Positions 35,438 to 47,840 of a stretch of DNA of 64,000 nucleotides are shown in pieces. The position numbers and the translations under genes were made by a program. The notes beneath the pieces were generated by a model. It was given only the letters and a program-made list of their open reading frames with translations. It did no database searches and was not told where the DNA came from. Numbering within the stretch: position 1 is the stretch's first letter; every line of letters begins with the position of its first letter. Source of the stretch: Collybia mongolica (Eukaryota; Basidiomycota; Agaricomycetes; Agaricales; Clitocybaceae); assembly GCA_013420905.1 (NCBI GenBank), contig JAAXNY010000011.1:620001-684000 (forward strand). Direction: 5' to 3'.

Positions 35438-35444
35438 TATAAAA
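35438..35444 (+). promoter_or_regulatory. TATA box of the small NYEAxFG gene, copy A
   Basis: TATAAAA about 130 bp upstream of the ATG. The same box and spacing occur in the inverted copy (52737-52743). The 5' UTR carries repeated CTATTCAGAC-like units. Confidence 0.65.
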
Positions 35445-35575
35445 ACATACGGGTATGACAGGTCAATATCATAAAAATCCATCTCCTCAATCTTTCGACT
35501 GCGACAACAGCCACTACACTGAACACTTCTCGGACTATTCAGACCACTCAAACTATTCAGACTACTATCTACACT

Positions 35576-35881
35576 ATGTCGAGCACATCGTTCAACTCGT
35601 CGACTGCCTCACTCGTCCCTAAAAAGACATCACCCAAGAATTACGAAGCCGCATTCGGCAACCTCGCCTCTTCATTCGGCTTTGGTGGTGGAGTACCCAC
35701 TGTTCCTCGGAAAGTGGTGCAGACGCCCCAGCCTAGCAAATCGCCAGCAGCTTCACAGGCTTCATCACATCCTGCACAGAAAAACTACGAAGCCACATTC
35801 GGATCCTTATCTTCATCATACGGATTCGGCAGCGGTGCAGTAGTGGCAGTGCCGACGTTACCCCGATCAAAAGCACAGTGA
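35576..35881 (+). CDS. Small protein with two NYEAxFG repeats, copy A
   Basis: Intronless 101-residue protein without signal peptide or membrane helix. Two internal repeats, each KNYEAxFGxLxSSxGFGxG followed by VPTxPR, sit at about residues 21-47 and 69-98, joined by a Pro/Ser linker (TPQPSKSPAAS). Similar small NYEAxFG proteins are known to me from Agaricomycetes, without an assigned function. The first ~57 residues are identical to copy B (52314-52616), while surrounding non-coding DNA has diverged, which suggests selection on the protein. The start is the first ATG after a good TATA box. Confidence 0.75.
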   Translation: MSSTSFNSSTASLVPKKTSPKNYEAAFGNLASSFGFGGGVPTVPRKVVQTPQPSKSPAASQASSHPAQKNYEATFGSLSSSYGFGSGAVVAVPTLPRSKAQ

Positions 35882-37382
35882 TCGATATTTATACCTTCAA
35901 CATATCATGTTACACTTGGTACTTCAACTCCCATCTCTTTTCTTCTAAAAAGTACTTACTAAGTATCCCGCAGATTAAATCATATCATCCAAAGGTTCTG
36001 CCAGTGAAGTCAACGCCCATACCCGGTTATACCCTTACTCTATTTTCACCTTCATAATACAATTATCGGCGCAAATATTTACTGCCAAATCTCCTCCTAG
36101 GGCTAATAATTCCTGCTGGTTGGGTAAATGGCTATGGTGGGGCGAAGGGACGCTGGGGCCCTAGTTATATTTATAGGGTTGGACTTATGTAGTATTTTTT
36201 TTAAATCGTAATTTCTTGATGATGCCTTGTCTTTTGTGACTGTGAATGGGCTTGGATAGTCATATCGGCTTTATTTCTGGTTTGCGTCCGCAGGCTACTG
36301 CGTACAAGTAGAAATTTAAATGTCTTTTCGGCTCAGGAAATTTCCCAGGTGATAGCTGCTGCGCTTAGGTTCCTGGTAGCTGCCCGAATTCCCCATACAA
36401 ACATACCATTTTACCCTAGTTCCTTCAATAGAGCAACAATGAATCCCGTTATACCTTTTTCTTCTCTCGTGGCTGACGAAATCTTACTTTGACACTCAGC
36501 TTCGTTCTAGTTATTTTCCGGGGCTCGCCGCAGCTGACTGTCTATTGCCTTCGTCCTATTAGCTACAAACTTCGTTGCTACCAAAAAGGGGAAGCGGTAT
36601 AACACCTATGTACATAGTCCCTAACTTTGCTTGGCAATGGAAAGTCTTTGATCCGTTCTGGTTGCTTGGCAGGCGGTACGGAACCAAACATGGGCCTCTC
36701 CCACCATTGTCACTACACCTTCAGCACTTCAAATACAGTAAGCGTCAATCTAATGGCTGTTTGCTGCCACCCACAAACCGATTCGCATCAATGGTCATTG
36801 CCGGTGCGTCAAAAAAATATGGATATCCGGTTGTGCCCTGCAACGGGGAAGTACCGGGCCTACGGGGTTGGGGGGACTATGTCCTTCCTGGGTAGGTTGG
36901 ACTCATTTCCATCTACAAGTCGCCTTAGTCAATCCTCCATCGAATGCCTTACCCGGTTCGCCGCCAGCGGTACGGTCAACGATTTTCATCGTTCCCAGGC
37001 AGGTATTCCTCCAAATAAGACGGCGTATGCGTTAGGACGAGCTCAATCAGGGTATACAACCCTAGGGTATTGCGTATCAGCGAATAGTACCGAACACGTT
37101 CCACCAATCACCCTGAGACGACAATCTCTAGGATCAAATGAAACGAGGTGGAGTTGGTGCGTCTGTAGCGTTTCAAGAGCTGATCGTTGATCCACTCAAT
37201 CAAGCAGGGATCAGGCCAGCGCGTCCGCGTCGAGAAACGTATAAAAGTCCAAGGATTAATGTCAATACTCCAATTCCTCGGCTGGTCCTGAAGAATCACC
37301 TATTTTTTCGCCTCTCGAAAGCTCAGTCATTTCCAAGGCTCTCAATACATCCCTTCACTATCCCGCAGCCAAGATCATCATC
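35882..37382. other. 3' flank of copy A and unassigned sequence
   Basis: To about 36440 this matches the inverted copy (reverse of 51790-52310), including a splice-site-like CCGCAGG; it may hold remnants of a further duplicated gene. From 36440 to 37382 no gene was recognised. Confidence 0.35.
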
Positions 37383-38924
37383 ATGAAGTACTCCCAGACC
37401 GTTTTTGTCGCTTGCGTCGGCGGTGCTGTCCTCGTCTCCGCCTTTCCTGCTCTACTTACCGAGAGTGACGTTGCCCTCCCCGCCCAACCTTCAGAGGGCA
37501 CCCAAGTGTCTTCTACTTCGACGTCAGCCCCCACTGATTCCGTTACGCCGTCACCTCCTCCCCATAAGAATATCAAGAATCCAGAGATCACGAAGAAGAA
37601 AAAACAAGGGGACGCGAGGAAACAAGGGACAGAGAGGAAGCAGAGGACCTAGAAGAAGCGGCTGAGGCAAGGAAAGGGGAAAGGAAAAGGAAACCTAACG
37701 CTGCAAGCGGGCATTAAGCCGGCCCACCCTCACTCTCATACTCAGGGCCCTCAAGGCGCCCCTAATCGTGATGGGCACCACGAATCTTCGTCTATGGCCA
37801 CGCCCCCATCTGGTGCCCCACCCGTGTTGCTGCTCAGGACCAGGAACAAGGAAATGGAAAGAAGATCCCCGCTGTGGGCCAAGTTCTGCTGACCCATCAC
37901 CACTCTCAGCACTCCCAGGACCACACCGTACCGCAGGTAAAAAATGATCGTCCCGGTTCTTATCAGGCCATCACCCTATCCGGGACCCCTCTTCTCCCAA
38001 ATGCATCGCCTGCCACCCACGCTTCCGTCATCACTCGCGATTTCGGGGATGACCTTTTCGTTCGGGACTTCGAAGAGGAGCTATCTTCCCGAGACTTCGA
38101 CGACGATCTGGCAGCGCGGGGTCTGCCCGCCAAGTTCTCCGAGTGGCGGGCAAACAGGAATGAGAAGAAAGCCGTCAAATTACAGGCAGCGACAGAGAAG
38201 GGCGCCCAGAAGGCGGGTAGTTATTGTTTCGCAGCTAGTTCTACTTTCAGGCGATTAAGCGGTCATGATTGCGCGAGATTTCGACGAAGAGCCTTTCCTC
38301 CCATGAATATGACAAAGAGTCGTTCGCCCGAGATTTTGATGGGGAAGTCTTCACCCGAGATGTTGAAGATGGGCTGTATGCGCGCGACTTTGATGAGAAA
38401 GTGTTCACCAGAGCATTTGAAGATTAACTTGAAGCGCGTGCACCTCTCCTCGAGAAGATCACTCAATGGCTGCAGAGAGGCATGCCAAGAAAGCAGCGAA
38501 GCTCTAGGCTGAAGCCAATAAAGCATCCCAAAAGGCAGCTACCTGCGATGCTATGTCGGGTATCCAGCCTGCAGATTCCGAACATGTTGTCCGGGACTTA
38601 GAGGAGGAGCTTTTCGCCCGGGGATTCGAGGAGAAATAATTCGCTCGGGGCTTGAACGAGGAGTTAATACCTTGTGACCATGACGAGGAGATATTCGCGC
38701 GCGACCTCGAGAACGAGTTGGCTGCGCGTGGCTTCTTCGAGAGGATCAAAAGATTGATTTCAGGCAAGGCGAAGGCGGCCAACACTGTAGCAGGCATCGA
38801 CCCCTCTGTTATCGCCTACCGCGACATCGACGACGAACTCTCCATGCGCAACCTTGCGGGCTCCCTGGACCCCGTGACATCAATGAGCTCGATTAAACAT
38901 GAAATTCTACATTCGTCTTGCTAG
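37383..38924 (+). pseudogene. Secreted RDxDDEL-repeat protein gene, copy A (broken)
   Basis: Begins with a good signal peptide (MKYSQTVFVACVGGAVLVSAFPALL) and a Ser/Thr/Pro-rich stretch, then hits a TAG at 37650-37652. Further downstream, in shifting frames, runs of a 10-11-residue acidic repeat appear: RDFGDDLFVRDFEEELSSRD, ARDFDEEPF, AREFDGEVFTRDVEDGLYAR, RDLEEELFARGFEE, ARDLENELAARGF and AYRDIDDELSMRNL. A WRANRNEKKA block is shared with copy B. At least two frameshifts and several stops separate the blocks. Families of secreted proteins built from such Arg-Asp/acidic repeats exist in mushrooms, with unknown role. The repeats survive in all segments, so the gene was once longer and intact. 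Confidence 0.6.
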
Positions 38925-39334
38925 GCCCGTTCCTGACAGCTTCAAGGGCTACACAGTCCGCCGTCGCCTTGTCTCACTTGTCGTAATGTAGATCAGCGTT
39001 GTAATTTGGGTATTGACAGAAGTGGATGCTTGTTACAACCCCTATAAAGTTTTCACTTCTCTAAAAACTAAGCTGCGTTCCCAGCTCCTTGTACATTTGT
39101 ACCATGATCCCTTTATGATATGTGTGTGTTAAAATTAAATAATTATCTTTAAGCAAATTTCGGATTTTGCTATGCCATACTTCCGCAGGGGCCCGTCAAG
39201 TGTCCCACCTCGAATTCTTTTCACATCTACCTTCCTCCTCAACTGACGCCTTAAGTTCTTCGGTTTTCATAACCTCTGATTCCTGTGGAAAAGGATATCA
39301 AAATCACCCTACTTCCGGTTTTGTAATCGGTAAT
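38925..39334. other. Intergenic, F-box gene promoter region
   Basis: No gene seen; it contains AT-rich sequence and an upstream open frame continuous with the F-box gene. Confidence 0.35.
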
Positions 39335-41546
39335 ATGTCAAGGACCGAAGAAACGGTAACTGGAAAGTCATCAAAAGATTTGGTTCTTTCTCATCATACC
39401 ACAACTGCCATGGCCCCGTCATGTCCCCCCGATGAACTTACGACCACTGTTTACGATGCTCTGCACTCATTATCCCAAACTAATAAGGCCAACTTTCTTC
39501 TTGACACCGCTCTTTCTCTCATTCAAGCGGGACGGTACGCAGCTACTTGAACCTTAATAAGAAGATTTCCGTCTCATACCCGAACTCAGTTATGGACCAG
39601 ACGTCGAAAACTACCTCGAGGTATACCTCAAAACTCCAGATCTGCCAAAGGCCGATATAGCAAAGGCTTTGATTGCTCGCGGGAATGCTCGTAAATCAGG
39701 AGGTGAAGCACTCCTGGCGAAGGCACAACAGGGTGCGTCAAGTGTTATATATGTGTCTGCTATCATGCTTATGAACGCGAGATAGACTTTCAAGCTGTAC
39801 TTAAACTCGACCCTTCAAATCGCGAAATCCAGCAACACATCCGTCGGGACAAGCTGGTGAGCGTCCCGCTCCTCTGACGTTGGGTGATGCTAATGACAAC
39901 AGATTCGTTTTGCGGCCGAACCCGCATCACGTCGTGCCCCACCTGAAGTATGGGAGCGGATCGCGTTACATATTCCACGTTATTATTTGAGAACATGGCT
40001 CTTTATCTCCTCATTCCATAGAGATATCGCTGTTCGTCAAATATTCCACACACTGGACCTGTATTTTGGCGAGGACCAAGAGAACCTCAACCGTGGCCTA
40101 GATATCTTCGACCGAGCCAAGGCCGACCCTATCTTTGCAAGCCGCGTCAAGTCCCTACGACTTCATTGGGCATATGAGGAAGGGGATATGTTAGACCTTA
40201 TGGCTCGTGAGTACCAACTGTGATTGATGGGCATCAACGCCAAGATTTCGCAGGTATCTTCAAGACAGCGCTACCTGAGTTCAGGGCGCTGATTGATTTC
40301 GAGTGGATAGGCTACCCAGAGATGCGAGCCGAGATGGTGCAGGCTGTTCTCGGCAGCCATCCCCGCATCCGTGGCTTGGGACTCATGTATGCACCATGTC
40401 ATATCACGAATTCCCAGATTGTTGACGACTCCCCCCACAGTGGTTGGCACTTTGATGCCGTTGGTGTGTCTGCGTTCCGCAACTTGCGAAAATTCACGCT
40501 GCGTGCAGAGGACGACGACGGCTTCGCAGACATGGGTGAGGTGAGGACGGTTCTGGACCAAAACCAGAATACTCTGCGCCACCTCGTACTCGGGGCCTAC
40601 CTCGAAAGACACCATTCTTGGGATTCGGCCTTTCAGTCTGTTACCATCAAAAATCTCACCCATCTTGACCTCGTTGACACCCGGATCTCCCACATCGTCT
40701 TCGCACGTATTGCCCATGCTCATAATTTACAAAGCTTGACGCTTCATGGCACCTTCGAAGAGCCAGCGTCGGCGTCGATCGTCTTTGGCAGTGACCAGGT
40801 CATCGATGGCCGCCATACCTTTTTGCCTCACCTCGAGGCGTTTAGATTTATCCTTGTGGGTCACGACGACGAGCTGGCACTTTATCACAGTGTCACCCAG
40901 TTTCTGAAAGGGAGGAGCCGACTCCGCAGGCTGGATCTCGGAAATTGCCCATGGGACATGGTGTCGAACGTGCTCCCAGAACTCTCGGGATTGAGAGTTT
41001 TGGGTGTAAGGATCTCCAACATGACCCAAGTAGCACTCATGGCGCTCACCAAATCCATCCCCGAAGAAATGGCCGCCATCAACCTCTGCACTGTGGTCTC
41101 TGATAAACCCTTGGTGGGTTAATCAATGTCCTTACTCTTCCTGACTTGATACCTCTTGATTGTCATTACAGAACGAATACTCCCGAGCATTCACTCGCTT
41201 CCCCTCGTTGTCTTTCCTTCACCTGCAGTGCGCCGGAAAACGTCGACCCAAGCCTAATCTCATGTCGGACAAAGACTACCAGGTGCAAACGGATATTTGG
41301 AACTCGAGTGCGCGGAACATTGCCACAACCCTTCCCTCCGTAGATTTTGTCGGCTGGCACGGCGAGCACTACGTCGTTGTGCGGAGCGAAGGCGCTTGTG
41401 GGGGTGGTGGGCAGGTGGAGTTGAAAGAGCTGCCTGCCAGGCGCCGGCTGGACTGCGGAAAGGGTGTCGACCTGGGGAGCGAGGATGCGGCGTGGCTTGA
41501 GAGGAAGGATGTGCCGATGGATTACGAGATGCCTGGACTAGAGTGA
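39335..41546 (+). CDS. F-box protein with TPR-like N-terminus and leucine-rich C-terminal half
   Basis: Likely substrate adaptor of an SCF ubiquitin ligase. Six exons give 650 residues: 39335-39534, 39590-39732, 39786-39856, 39903-40206, 40254-41113, 41172-41546. Residues 1-138 look TPR-like (NKANFLLDTALSLIQAGRYG; IARGNARKSGGEALLAKAQQ; DFQAVLKLDPSNREIQQHIR). An F-box-like segment follows (PPEVWERIALHIPRYYLRTW, FISSFHRDIAVRQIFHTLDL). The long exon 5 is a degenerate leucine-rich repeat region (NTLRHLVLGAYL, NLTHLDLVDTRIS, NLQSLTL, RLRRLDLGNCPW, GLRVLGVRISNM). The reading frame continues upstream to 39167, so a slightly longer N-terminus is possible. This is a very common architecture in basidiomycete genomes; the target is unknown. 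Confidence 0.8.
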
Positions 41547-41996
41547 TCCGGTCTCTTTTGTTGAACATGACCATGTCGCCGTGTTGCGACGATGCCGAAA
41601 AAGATGTTATATATGATACTCGACGAATGTATGAGTAACCTTTAGAGACCCTTGTATTGTATCATGCATGTACATTAATACTGTATACTAGCGGCCATTC
41701 CTGGCCCCTGCAACCGACAGCCATACAGGTGCCCAATTTCGAATTAAAATTCAAGACCTAGAGGATTCCAGGAGGAGGATATTTCGCGAAAGATAGATTT
41801 ACATGACAAACTAGATAGACAGTGTACTACTATACAGTTTTGTATGTAATACCTCCTGGTCGTACAATGAAACTCAAACTAATTACCACAAGCCACAGAT
41901 CCGGGTCATCGATACAAGGTAAGGATATACAAAACGGTAGAAAAAAAAAATACAAACAATATTCGCTGAAAGATCACATTCATACACGAAATCTAG
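41547..41996. other. Convergent intergenic region
   Basis: Lies between the tail ends of the F-box gene and POB3; holds their 3' UTRs. No gene seen. Confidence 0.45.
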
Positions 41997-44205
41997 TCAG
42001 GCGTGTACTTTCAGCTTCTTTCTGAGTCGCTCCACATCAATTTCACGGTCCTCAGAGACAGATATAGTGCGTGAAGGCTTAGAACGAGTCTGAGTTTGGT
42101 TCTGGGCTGAAGCTGCGGCTGGGATAGATTGGGCCCTAGCCTGAGTACCACTAATACCAGTTTTAGCGCCATTACGGGAAGAGTTTCCTTCCTTCAGATT
42201 ATTCGTTTTTGGCCGGAAGGATTTATGACCCCCAGAAGCATCCGAAGCCGTATCAGCATCTCCGTCAGACGATCCGGACTCGAGAGTTGAAGTTTCGCTA
42301 TCCGATGACGATCCTTGAAAGTCGGCTAGAGTAAGAAAAGAAAAAAAATTGGAATTAAGAATTGAATTATGAGATAACCCGACTACTCACTATCTTCCTC
42401 GCTATTTTCACCATTTACAGTGCTTCTTCTTATCGTGTTCGGTCTGCCCTTGGAGCCTGCGTTGTACGCGTCATCACTGTCGGAATCCGAGTCTCCAGAA
42501 TGTAGGTCCGCATCGGACAACCGCACATCATTCTTGATCTTTATCTTGCTTTCTTTCAGGTACGCTTCAATCGGTTTGTGCTCGTCCTGGCTGATCAGCG
42601 TGAATACAAACTCGGGCCCCGATCTCGTTTCTATCTTCAGGTCGAACGTCCGCGCTGCCGCAACCCCGGCCATGCGGCCCACGCGCGAGAACGCGACCGT
42701 GTAAATGTCACCCAGCTCGATCAGAGTGGGCTGCTTTGCCACGAAGAGGATGTACCTCTCAAGCATGAAGAGCTCCCCTAGTACTGCTTTTAGGTTAGCT
42801 TTGATTGCAGAATTGGTGCCTTTGTGGCTGTGGAGAGGAGGGAGTTGAGTTGGAGGGGGGTGAGTAGGAAATTGGGAGTACCTCTTGAAATTACCGCCTC
42901 TAATAATTTTCTTTCCTACGAGTGCGCGGAAGACATCAGCAATCACTTCAAAAGCGGGACCGTCATAGTTTTTTTTTAGTAGAGGGTGCGTTTCGAAGTC
43001 CTTACTGATATTCATGGCATCTGTGAGTGTAAACTCCGCAACAACCAAAAATGGTCGGTAACTGACTCGGTGATGTTAAGCTTGGCGGACATTTCTTGGG
43101 AACGTTCATATTGAATTACGAGGTAGTCATAACATGTCTGGCCTTGACGAATAGGAGACTTCAGACCAATCTACGAGAAAATCAGCGCGGGTTGAAGAGG
43201 AGGCAACGATAAACATACAATGAATAATAGATGCACGTTATCCTTCGGAAGAAGGAACACACGCGATATGTTCGAATAAAATACTTTGTAGTCGTAGGTT
43301 TTTCCATGGAGGCGTAGCGAGTCCGAGTACATGTTCATGCCGTATCGACCACGCGGGGTCAGGAGAAGGACTTCGTCGAAGTTTAGGATGACCGCCGAGG
43401 TACCTTGGCCGTCCGCGCTTGCCTTCGCTTTGACCGCCTTGTGGAAGACCTCTGCTGCGTTGAGGTTGTCCCCGCTGTCTGATTCTTTGGCCCCGTGCTC
43501 TTCCTCCTTCGACGAAGCCGGGATATAGAAACGAATCTCCACCAAGGCATCGGGCAGCATTTGTTGCGATGCGTTTGTGCTCAAACCTTTGAATTCGAGA
43601 GAAACTTCGTTCTTGCCGGACATATTCACGTTGGAGACGTTGGATAGGGAAAGTTCAAAAACAGGCTTGTTTGAAACTGTGAACACGAGCTCGTCTGAAC
43701 CTGGATTAACCGTCACATGTACGTGAGACGTTTCGCTTGACATCCAAGTTAAGTAGGAAATCTACCCTGGAAATGAGTGGCACCCCAGTTCCACCCTTTG
43801 AAAGCAGTTTCCCTGGACTCTAGGGCAATGTTGAAGTGCTTTTTGAAGAGTGCTGCGATTTTGTCGTGGTGCTACATGTCTTTTAAGGTCAGAATGCCCA
43901 GCCATTGACCTGTGATACGAACCTCACGTGCAAACCCGTCGAAAGTTTCAATCCCGTCGCCTTTGGACGTCCCCACACGAATCCGGAAGCCTCTAGCTAC
44001 ACGCGTCCATAGGGCGTGTTTTATGTTGTTCGCAGGGATTGCTGCCGTGACTTCGCCAGCTCGCCACGCCACGCCACTCGCGGCGACGCGGAATTCTAGT
44101 CCTTGAAGGTTCAAATCTGGAGCCAAACTGGAATTCAAAGTAAAATCACTTACTTCCCGCCTCGTGTGAGAGACCGCAGTATATCGTGTCAAATTGGGTG
44201 GTCAT
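41997..44205 (-). CDS. POB3: POB3/SSRP1, FACT histone chaperone subunit
   Basis: FACT subunit that partners Spt16 to reorganise nucleosomes. Minus-strand exons: 44205-44154, 44101-43923, 43871-43766, 43700-43219, 43170-43063, 43020-42882, 42827-42391, 42325-41997. The N-terminal PH-like domain carries FRVAASGVAW, FDGF and the invariant KGWNWG. The middle double-PH domain reads FTVSNKPVFELSLSNVSNVN, GKNEVSLEF, RGRYGMNMYSDSLRLHGKTYDY, LKSPIRQGQTCYDYLV and AIKANLKAVLGELFMLERYI, then an acidic Ser/Asp tail. Most junctions are in frame, but exon 5 to 6 (TCA|GTTACC...CACAG|ATGCC) needs one more base to keep the conserved DAMNISKDFETH frame. This is an unusual splice, a sequence error or a one-base indel. 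The C-terminus lacks an HMG box, as in fungal Pob3. About 610 residues. Confidence 0.85.
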
Positions 44206-45781
44206 CGCGGTAGTATCGGTTGAGACGCGACTTGATCAAACGCGTTCCAATTTCGGAGATAACTCTAGACCACCAAACAGAGCCAAGCTATGGCACAGCC
44301 ACTCTCGGAATTCAGGCCGAGTTGATCTTGGAGTTGATCGAATTCAAATTGAATCACAGAAAAAAATGTGCACTTTCTATATATCGACTCTTACGCTCCA
44401 GCCACGTGCACTTATTCGCTGTATCACAATTATTAACCAACTGCTCTCTCATCTTCACTATATTTCATTCCAATGGCCCATTTGACCGAGGTCGCTCATC
44501 ACACGTCGACTAAGAGTCAAAGACCGCTGTAGAAATGAAGGCAAATGAAGAACTGCATCGAAAGGCGATGGGTTGGAATGAGCATTTGCACCGGCTTGCT
44601 TGGAATCTCCAAAATCATTACCTATGTTGCGCAGAGAAAGTTCAACCTCTGGATCCCCCACCGTCATTGCGTGATTCTTATCCGTTTTTTTACGTGCTCT
44701 TTTTGCATTTTTCTCAACCCTCTTCCTTGTCCGGTTCCTCGCCTTGTCAACGAATTTTGACTCTCCTGCTCCACTGCTGACTTCATTTCGTGGACAGGAA
44801 CGGTAAATTTCGCCGACCACAGTCCTGCTGTATGAGGTTGCTTCTCTCCGCCGAAAGTTCATTACGGGTGCATCCACAATATTAACGCGCTGGACTAGGC
44901 TTATCCGTCGCATGTATCAAACGCACACGCATTATTTATTGCCGCGAAAATAACATGGCCGAGATCATGGAATCGCCAATCTTTTTTAGCACAAAGAGTG
45001 TGAGTTCGCTCAATTATGCCTTCCTGACTTCCTAGACATTGATGAATTACAGATCGCTCATGATTATTAACCTCCCAATGAAACCATTAGTACTTCGAGA
45101 CTATCTTACAAATAAGTGCGTACAGGGATTTAGTCGTGCACATCACCAGAATCACTTTTCACCCAACGATTATGTCCTCAGGACTTCCCAAGTACAATCA
45201 ATAACAACGACGGTGCAGATGGATGCCATGGAGAACGAGAATTGATCAGGATTCGAGATTGAAGATCGTGGCTGTGACCATATCAATCCGAAGGCATGAC
45301 AAAAGACATGCCTGTATCTCATCATAATCAATCCACAAATCATATGCGAACTTCATTCGACGAAGGGAAAGAAGCTCGAAGAACAAGACGTGGGTGATCC
45401 AGAAACTGGGTTCACCATGTGCGACATATACCTGCCATCACACGCATTCGGCAACCAGTCTCTTCGTCAGTTTCCGTCATGCTACTCGTTCATCGGTTAG
45501 CACCTGTACTCCATGTGACTGACGAAGCACATGGTGCCTGCCAATGCGTCTCATAACACATGCCATGGTCTATATAAGCTGGTGATCGAAGCTCACAGCG
45601 TCGTTCCACTACTATCATTTTCGACTAAGAGACATAAAAGCCTCTGGTCACTTTTGACTCCGAGTCTTGTGTGGTTCGGACAGCTCAAAGCTCAAAGCTC
45701 AATTTCACCACTTGCTTCTCCGCCGCAAACTCTCGCCGTCTAGAACTCTAAAGCTCAAGAGTTGGATAAAAGCAATTGAAG
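44206..45781. other. Intergenic between POB3 and the GH5 gene
   Basis: Overlapping open frames on both strands (around 44460-44913) have Lys/Arg-rich or mixed composition, no motif and no exon structure. The remainder carries the promoter of the GH5 gene. Confidence 0.4.
45571..45578 (+). promoter_or_regulatory. TATA box of the GH5 gene
   Basis: TATATAAG about 210 bp upstream of the ATG at 45782. The intervening leader carries repeated CTCAAAGCTC units. Confidence 0.55.
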
Positions 45782-47840
45782 ATGCGCTCTCTTTTCCTGG
45801 TGAGTCCTTCTTTGTCTAATCTTTACGGAAGCAGAGATCGACTCGTCCTTTCTTTCACGTCAGGCCATCTGTCTCGCCTCTCTTTCCCTTACTGCACTAT
45901 CCGCAATCCCGGTATGGACTCCACCGCTGAGCACAAGAGGTCGCTTCGTTGTTGATGCCAATGGCAACCGATTCAAACTAAAATCTGGCAACTGGCACGG
46001 CGCTAGTGGGACATACACCGGTAGCGGTGACATCAACGACGACGCCAATCACCATAACAGGGAGAATTCACATACCATGCCCCTCGGACTTCAGTATGTG
46101 CTTATCGACACCATTCTCGATGCATTCGAGGATTACGGAATCAACTCGATCCGCTTACCCTTCTCTAACGAGATGATCCACGATACCTCCATCGTCAAGG
46201 ATGAATGGATCACGGCCAATCCCCAGTTCAAGGGCTTGACTCCGCTCCAGATTTACGACAAGGTTATCGACGCCCTTACAAAGCGAGGGTTTGCCGTTAT
46301 ACTTAATAACCACACCAACAAGTCCAAATGGTGCTGCGGCGTCGCGGACGGAAATGAAAGATGGAATGAGTCGCAGAATCAAGAACAGTGGGTCAGTGAC
46401 TGGGTTACAATGGTGCAGCGGTATAGGTCGAACCTTCGAGTTGCCGGCGCTGATTTATACAATGAGGTATTTTTTATTGAACTAAGTCTCACCAATTTGT
46501 TGCAACTCCCTTAAGGTTCGCAGAGACCTTTTGACTGATCCCACGTGGGGAGGTGGCGGGAGCGCCGACTGGTATGCAGCCTCCCAAGCAGCAGCGGACC
46601 GCATCCAGATGGCCCATCCTGACATTCTCATCATGGTCGAGGGTATAAACTGGGTTGGACTCCCAGTTGATGGGTTCGCCCATTCACGGCCGACACTTGA
46701 GCCTGTGAGGTTCCTCTCCCATACACTCCTGAACCCAAACAAGGTATGTCGATTGACTTTATACGTACGGATCCGGCTGACCCTCCTGCTATCGCAGTTG
46801 GTCTACTCAGCTCATTTCTACGGGTACACGGGGCCAAATCACAGTGGTGCTACCGGGATTGGCGAGACTTCCGATCCACGCTACCGCGACTTCTCCAAGA
46901 GCGATCTGTTCAATACCTACACCAGACAAGCCGGTTACGTCGCAATTGATACTAATGCCCATTATGTGTCACCAGTCTGGGTACGTCTGCAAATTATCCA
47001 TCCACCCCAAACCTTCTCAAAGAGCCCCAGATGAGCGAATTCGGCACTACCGGTCGTGGAATATCCGACATCGACAAAAACTGGTTCCTCAACACACTCG
47101 AGTATCTCAAGACTAATGACCTCGACTTCGCGGTATGGCCACTCGTCGGCTACCTCGGTAACGGTGCAGGCGACGGATGGGCACTCTTCAACTGGGATCT
47201 AAGCCGAAATGCCTGTGATGGGCTTCATGACGGAGGAGATTGGCGTGCATCATCCTGGGATGCTCTGGTCTCAATCGGCAGAACCGGCACAATCGCTACC
47301 GTGAGCGATTGGACAATGCTCAATCTTGATAACGGCGATTTCGTGCAATCAGCCACGCAACGGAGTCGGGGAGATTGGGATAGCGGGGCGAATAAAGCGA
47401 TGTGTCCTGATGGGCAGCGGATCCTCGGGCTTTCCAACTCAAAGAGGAGGGGCTTGTGTACGGACGCGGTGTTTGGTGATATGTGGAGCCCGGACAAGGC
47501 GACGACGACTGTTTGGACCGAGGAGTATGTCGACAACGACTGGGCGGGGGGATACACGAAATACCAGTGTCCTGCCGATCACTACCTCATCGGGTACGCA
47601 ATGCGTGGCGCGAAAGTGTCGACTGTCCAGTGTGCGCGATCAGCGAGATCACTGGGCAAATCGACCTCAGTCACTGTGTGGTTCGACCAGGGAAACAATC
47701 AGCGGGAGGCGATTGGAGGTGATTATGCGCAGGGAGATTTCCATGGATCGTGTGCTTCTGATGAGTACGTTGCGGGAGTGGCGTTCACGACGAGGATTGG
47801 GAAGCAGGGCAAGCCTGATGCTATCCTATGCCGCAAATAA
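45782..47840 (+). CDS. Secreted GH5 glycoside hydrolase (endoglucanase-like) with extra C-terminal domain
   Basis: Retaining beta-glycosidase of the cellulase (GH5) fold. Five exons give 613 residues: 45782-45799, 45864-46466, 46516-46743, 46798-46980, 47031-47840. Exon 1 encodes only MRSLFL; with exon 2 it forms a signal peptide (ICLASLSLTALSAIP). The core shows GNWHGASG, DYGINSIRLPFSNEM, GFAVILNNHTN, the acid/base Glu207 in DLYNEV (most GH5 have NEP), VYSAHFYGY and the nucleophile Glu347 in SEFGTTG. After about residue 440 comes a ~170-residue C-terminal region with spaced Cys (MCPDGQRILGLS, YQCPADHYLIGYAM, GSCASDEYVAGVAF), each resembling a repeat of a Cys-x-x-x-x-x-hydrophobic-Gly motif. 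Its role is unknown to me; a carbohydrate-binding accessory domain is possible. The subfamily was not determined. Confidence 0.88.

Larger units (their letters stand above)
32920..38924. repeat. Proximal arm of a large inverted duplication
   Basis: Sequence from about 32920 to 36440 matches, in reverse orientation, about 55280 to 51790: the DUF6533-type gene, its 3' flank, the small NYEAxFG gene and its TATA box, and the 3' flank up to CTGGTTTGCGTCCGCAGG. A paralogous secreted repeat gene follows in the same order (37383-38924 here, 48121-49341 in the other arm). The match is interrupted by indels. The arms are separated by about 9 kb of unrelated genes. Confidence 0.8.

Noticed and set aside
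44458..44913. 151-codon minus-strand frame with Lys/Arg-rich stretch
   Set aside because: Overlaps a plus-strand frame of similar length; no homology recognised and no promoter or intron signal.
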